Assembly: GCA_019637755.1 (NCBI GenBank)
Contig: JAHBVC010000002.1
Span: 611,865 to 675,864 of the forward strand
Length of the DNA stretch: 64,000 bases
DNA from: Anaerolineales bacterium
GTDB lineage: Bacteria; Chloroflexota; Anaerolineae; Anaerolineales; UBA11579
Direction of reading: 5' to 3'
The notes beneath the pieces are model-generated. The model did no database searches, was not told the DNA's origin, and was given only the letters and a program-made list of their open reading frames with translations. Made by a program: the position numbers and the translations under genes. Of the stretch, positions 62,617-64,000 are shown one piece after another; position 1 is the stretch's first letter; the number at the start of each line of letters is the position of its first letter.

Positions 62617-63408
62617 CTAGGCCTTTTCGACCTGCAAGAAGTCTAACTCCACCGGGGTTTCACGCCCAAAGAAGTTGACCATTACGCGCACCTTGGCGCG
62701 CTCCATATCGATCTCCGAGACGGTGCCCCGGAAATCGTTGAACGGACCATCCACAATGCGCACGCGCTCACCTTGCTTGAAGGTGACCTTGATGCGTGGC
62801 GCCTCCGCCTCCATGCGCTTGACGATCTGAGAGACTTCCTCAGGGCGCAACGGCAGCGGGGTGTTGCCCTGGCCTACAAAGCTGGTGACACCAGGGGTGT
62901 TGCGTACAACAAACCATGATTCCTCAGAGAGGACCATGTTCACTAAGATATAGCCCGGGAAGACGCGGCGCTCCACAGTACGGCGCTTGCCTTCTTTAAC
63001 TTCGATTTCTTCTTCGGTAGGCACAACAACATCGAAGATCATGTTCTTCATGCCCATCGATTCGATGCGCTGCTCCAGGTTATGGCGCACCTTGTTCTCG
63101 TAACCAGAGTAGCAGTGCACCACATACCAGGCACGGCCATCGGCATGTTCGCCCTCCACCGTGGGCACCTGGCTGAAATCGGGGACGTCATCCCCGCCAT
63201 CGCGCGAGAAATCATCGCTCATGCGGCGGGTGCGCGGCCGTTCCTCAGCCACTGGCGCAGCCTCTAGCGGGGCCGCCTCAGGCTCCTGCGCGGACACGCT
63301 TGGCTCTTCCGACGCCACCGGCGGAGTTACCTGCGCGGTGTCGTCTGGCTGCGGCTCGCCGTCCTGTGGCGCCTGCGGTACTTCAGCCGGCTCGAATTGG
63401 TCTGACAT
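62617..63408 (-). CDS. nusG: transcription termination/antitermination factor NusG
   Basis: 263 aa; the usual length is about 180. The first 90 residues are an acidic, Pro/Glu-rich, disordered extension. The NGN domain begins at AWYVVHCYSGYENKV and contains RRVFPGYILVNM; the KOW domain is GERVRIVDGPFNDFRGTVSE. Acts on RNA polymerase and couples to ribosomes. Confidence 0.96.
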   Translation of the reverse strand: MSDQFEPAEVPQAPQDGEPQPDDTAQVTPPVASEEPSVSAQEPEAAPLEAAPVAEERPRTRRMSDDFSRDGGDDVPDFSQVPTVEGEHADGRAWYVVHCYSGYENKVRHNLEQRIESMGMKNMIFDVVVPTEEEIEVKEGKRRTVERRVFPGYILVNMVLSEESWFVVRNTPGVTSFVGQGNTPLPLRPEEVSQIVKRMEAEAPRIKVTFKQGERVRIVDGPFNDFRGTVSEIDMERAKVRVMVNFFGRETPVELDFLQVEKA

Positions 63409-63428
63409 AACGTATCTTCCCTACTTAC

Positions 63429-63638
63429 CTAGTACAACAACCAGCGGAAGAAGCTCCCAAATACCGTATCCAAACCGCCGAGGATGATCGCCATGACGAT
63501 CATCACGATCAGCACAATACGCGTCAGGGCCAGCGCCTCGGGGCGGGTGGGCCAGGATACCTTGCGCAACTCAACAATGGTTTCACGAAAGAACCGTTGG
63601 ATCGCATTTGGTTGGCGAACCTGAGTTTGGTTTGACAT
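63429..63638 (-). CDS. secE: protein translocase subunit SecE
   Basis: 69 aa. Conserved ELRKVSWPTRPEALALTRIV and one membrane segment (LIVMIVMAIILGGLDTVF). ATG 63638 is used, with GGAG upstream. Part of SecYEG. Confidence 0.96.
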   Translation of the reverse strand: MSNQTQVRQPNAIQRFFRETIVELRKVSWPTRPEALALTRIVLIVMIVMAIILGGLDTVFGSFFRWLLY

Positions 63639-63691
63639 GCCACACTCCTTCATGCAAGCGACACTACGGCTTGCGCGCGTATAAATTCAGG

Positions 63692-63764
63692 CAGGCGAGG
63701 CAGGAATCGAACCCGCAACCCCCGGTTTTGGAGACCGGTGCTCTGCCAATTGAGCTACTCGCCT
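63692..63764 (-). tRNA. tRNA-Trp(CCA)
   Basis: 73 nt including discriminator G. Acceptor AGGCGAG/CTCGCCT, anticodon stem CCGGT/ACCGG with loop CTCCAAA (CCA), T-loop TTCGATTCC. CCA end not encoded. Confidence 0.95.
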
Positions 63765-63767
63765 AAG

Positions 63768-63796
63768 CCAGGTGCGCGCCATAGGCGCGCACCTGG
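63768..63796 (-). other. processing hairpin between rpmG and tRNA-Trp
   Basis: 13-bp perfect stem (63768-63780 with 63784-63796) and 3-nt loop, no T run; probably guards the rpmG 3' end when the tRNA is cut out. Confidence 0.5.
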
Positions 63797-63800
63797 AAAA

Positions 63801-63968
63801 CTACTTGGTTTCGCGGTGCAGGCGATGACCTTTGCAGCGCGGGCAGAATTTCTTCATTTCCAACCGCGCTTGATCGTTACGGCGGCTCTTCTCAGAGGTG
63901 TAGTTGCGCTCACGGCACTCAGTGCATTCCAGAGTGATCACTACACGCACGCCTTTCTTACCAGCCAT
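63801..63968 (-). CDS. rpmG: 50S ribosomal protein L33
   Basis: 55 aa. [20 protein letters not shown] opens the protein; the Cys pairs at residues 15/18 and 42/45 form a zinc ribbon. Ends with [12 protein letters not shown] upstream of ATG 63968. Confidence 0.95.
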   Translation of the reverse strand: MAGKKGVRVVITLECTECRERNYTSEKSRRNDQARLEMKKFCPRCKGHRLHRETK

Positions 63969-64000
63969 GTAAAACTCCTAAACCCGTCTTTGCGACGTGG

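Overview
The window is about 60% GC, densely coded bacterial chromosome, and reads like a member of the Chloroflexota, most likely an Anaerolineae-type genome. This is inference. It rests on a bacterial HerA/NurA pair, Thr/Pro-rich surface proteins with P-[IV]-T-G sorting-like motifs, TadG-like surface proteins, and many genes whose start codon lies 6-9 nt after a TATAAT-like box (probable leaderless mRNAs). No transposase, integrase, phage module or CRISPR array was seen.

Layout. 1-7.4 kb: SbcD nuclease (cut by the window edge), a C39-type peptidase with TPRs, an SDR, a DEAD-box helicase, a GT39-like membrane glycosyltransferase and a small secreted Gly/Asn/Asp-rich protein. 7.5-9.4 kb: DnaK. 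9.6-12.9 kb: a translationally coupled operon of three SAM methyltransferases and a GT1 glycosyltransferase. 12.9-24 kb: housekeeping and accessory genes (AlkZ-like glycosylase, tRNA-Ser, SIP-type flavoreductase, hydrolase, MBL RNase plus RNase D, TrmH operon, a frameshifted SUMF1-domain protein, tRNA-Pro, Hsp20). 24.1-32.7 kb: a cell-surface region with a PfkB-like protein, a sortase-like secreted protein, a sortase, a TPS-repeat surface protein carrying an IPITG signal, a response regulator, a TadG-like protein and a propeller lipoprotein. 32.8-36.8 kb: MarR regulator and an ABC-2 exporter. 37-41.2 kb: GrpB and pyruvate dehydrogenase E1alpha/E1beta/E2. 41.3-49.1 kb: thioesterase, MntA-HepT toxin-antitoxin, VOC protein, a NurA / HAS-barrel-like protein / HerA operon, TspO, then a decayed stretch holding a relic of a second HerA C-terminus and an AT-rich orphan. 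49.2-57.9 kb: a second sortase-like protein with Wzz-like and BcsB-like partners, DUF1028, a TIM-barrel/NTF2 fusion, NUDIX and a lytic transglycosylase. 57.8-60 kb: a two-component system. 60.1-64 kb: the rplL-rplJ-rplA-rplK-nusG-secE-tRNA-Trp-rpmG cluster, transcribed toward lower coordinates.

Most notable: (i) the three-gene NurA-X-HerA operon next to a type VII toxin-antitoxin and a HerA relic; (ii) two secreted sortase-fold paralogues that keep His/Cys/Arg in a new sequence context, one directly beside a bona fide sortase and its likely substrate; (iii) a structured 5' leader, and a shared 16-bp motif, associated with that surface locus; (iv) a recurrent leaderless promoter layout calibrated by the tRNA-Ser promoter; (v) paired, similarly built RNA structures in the ribosomal-protein spacers.
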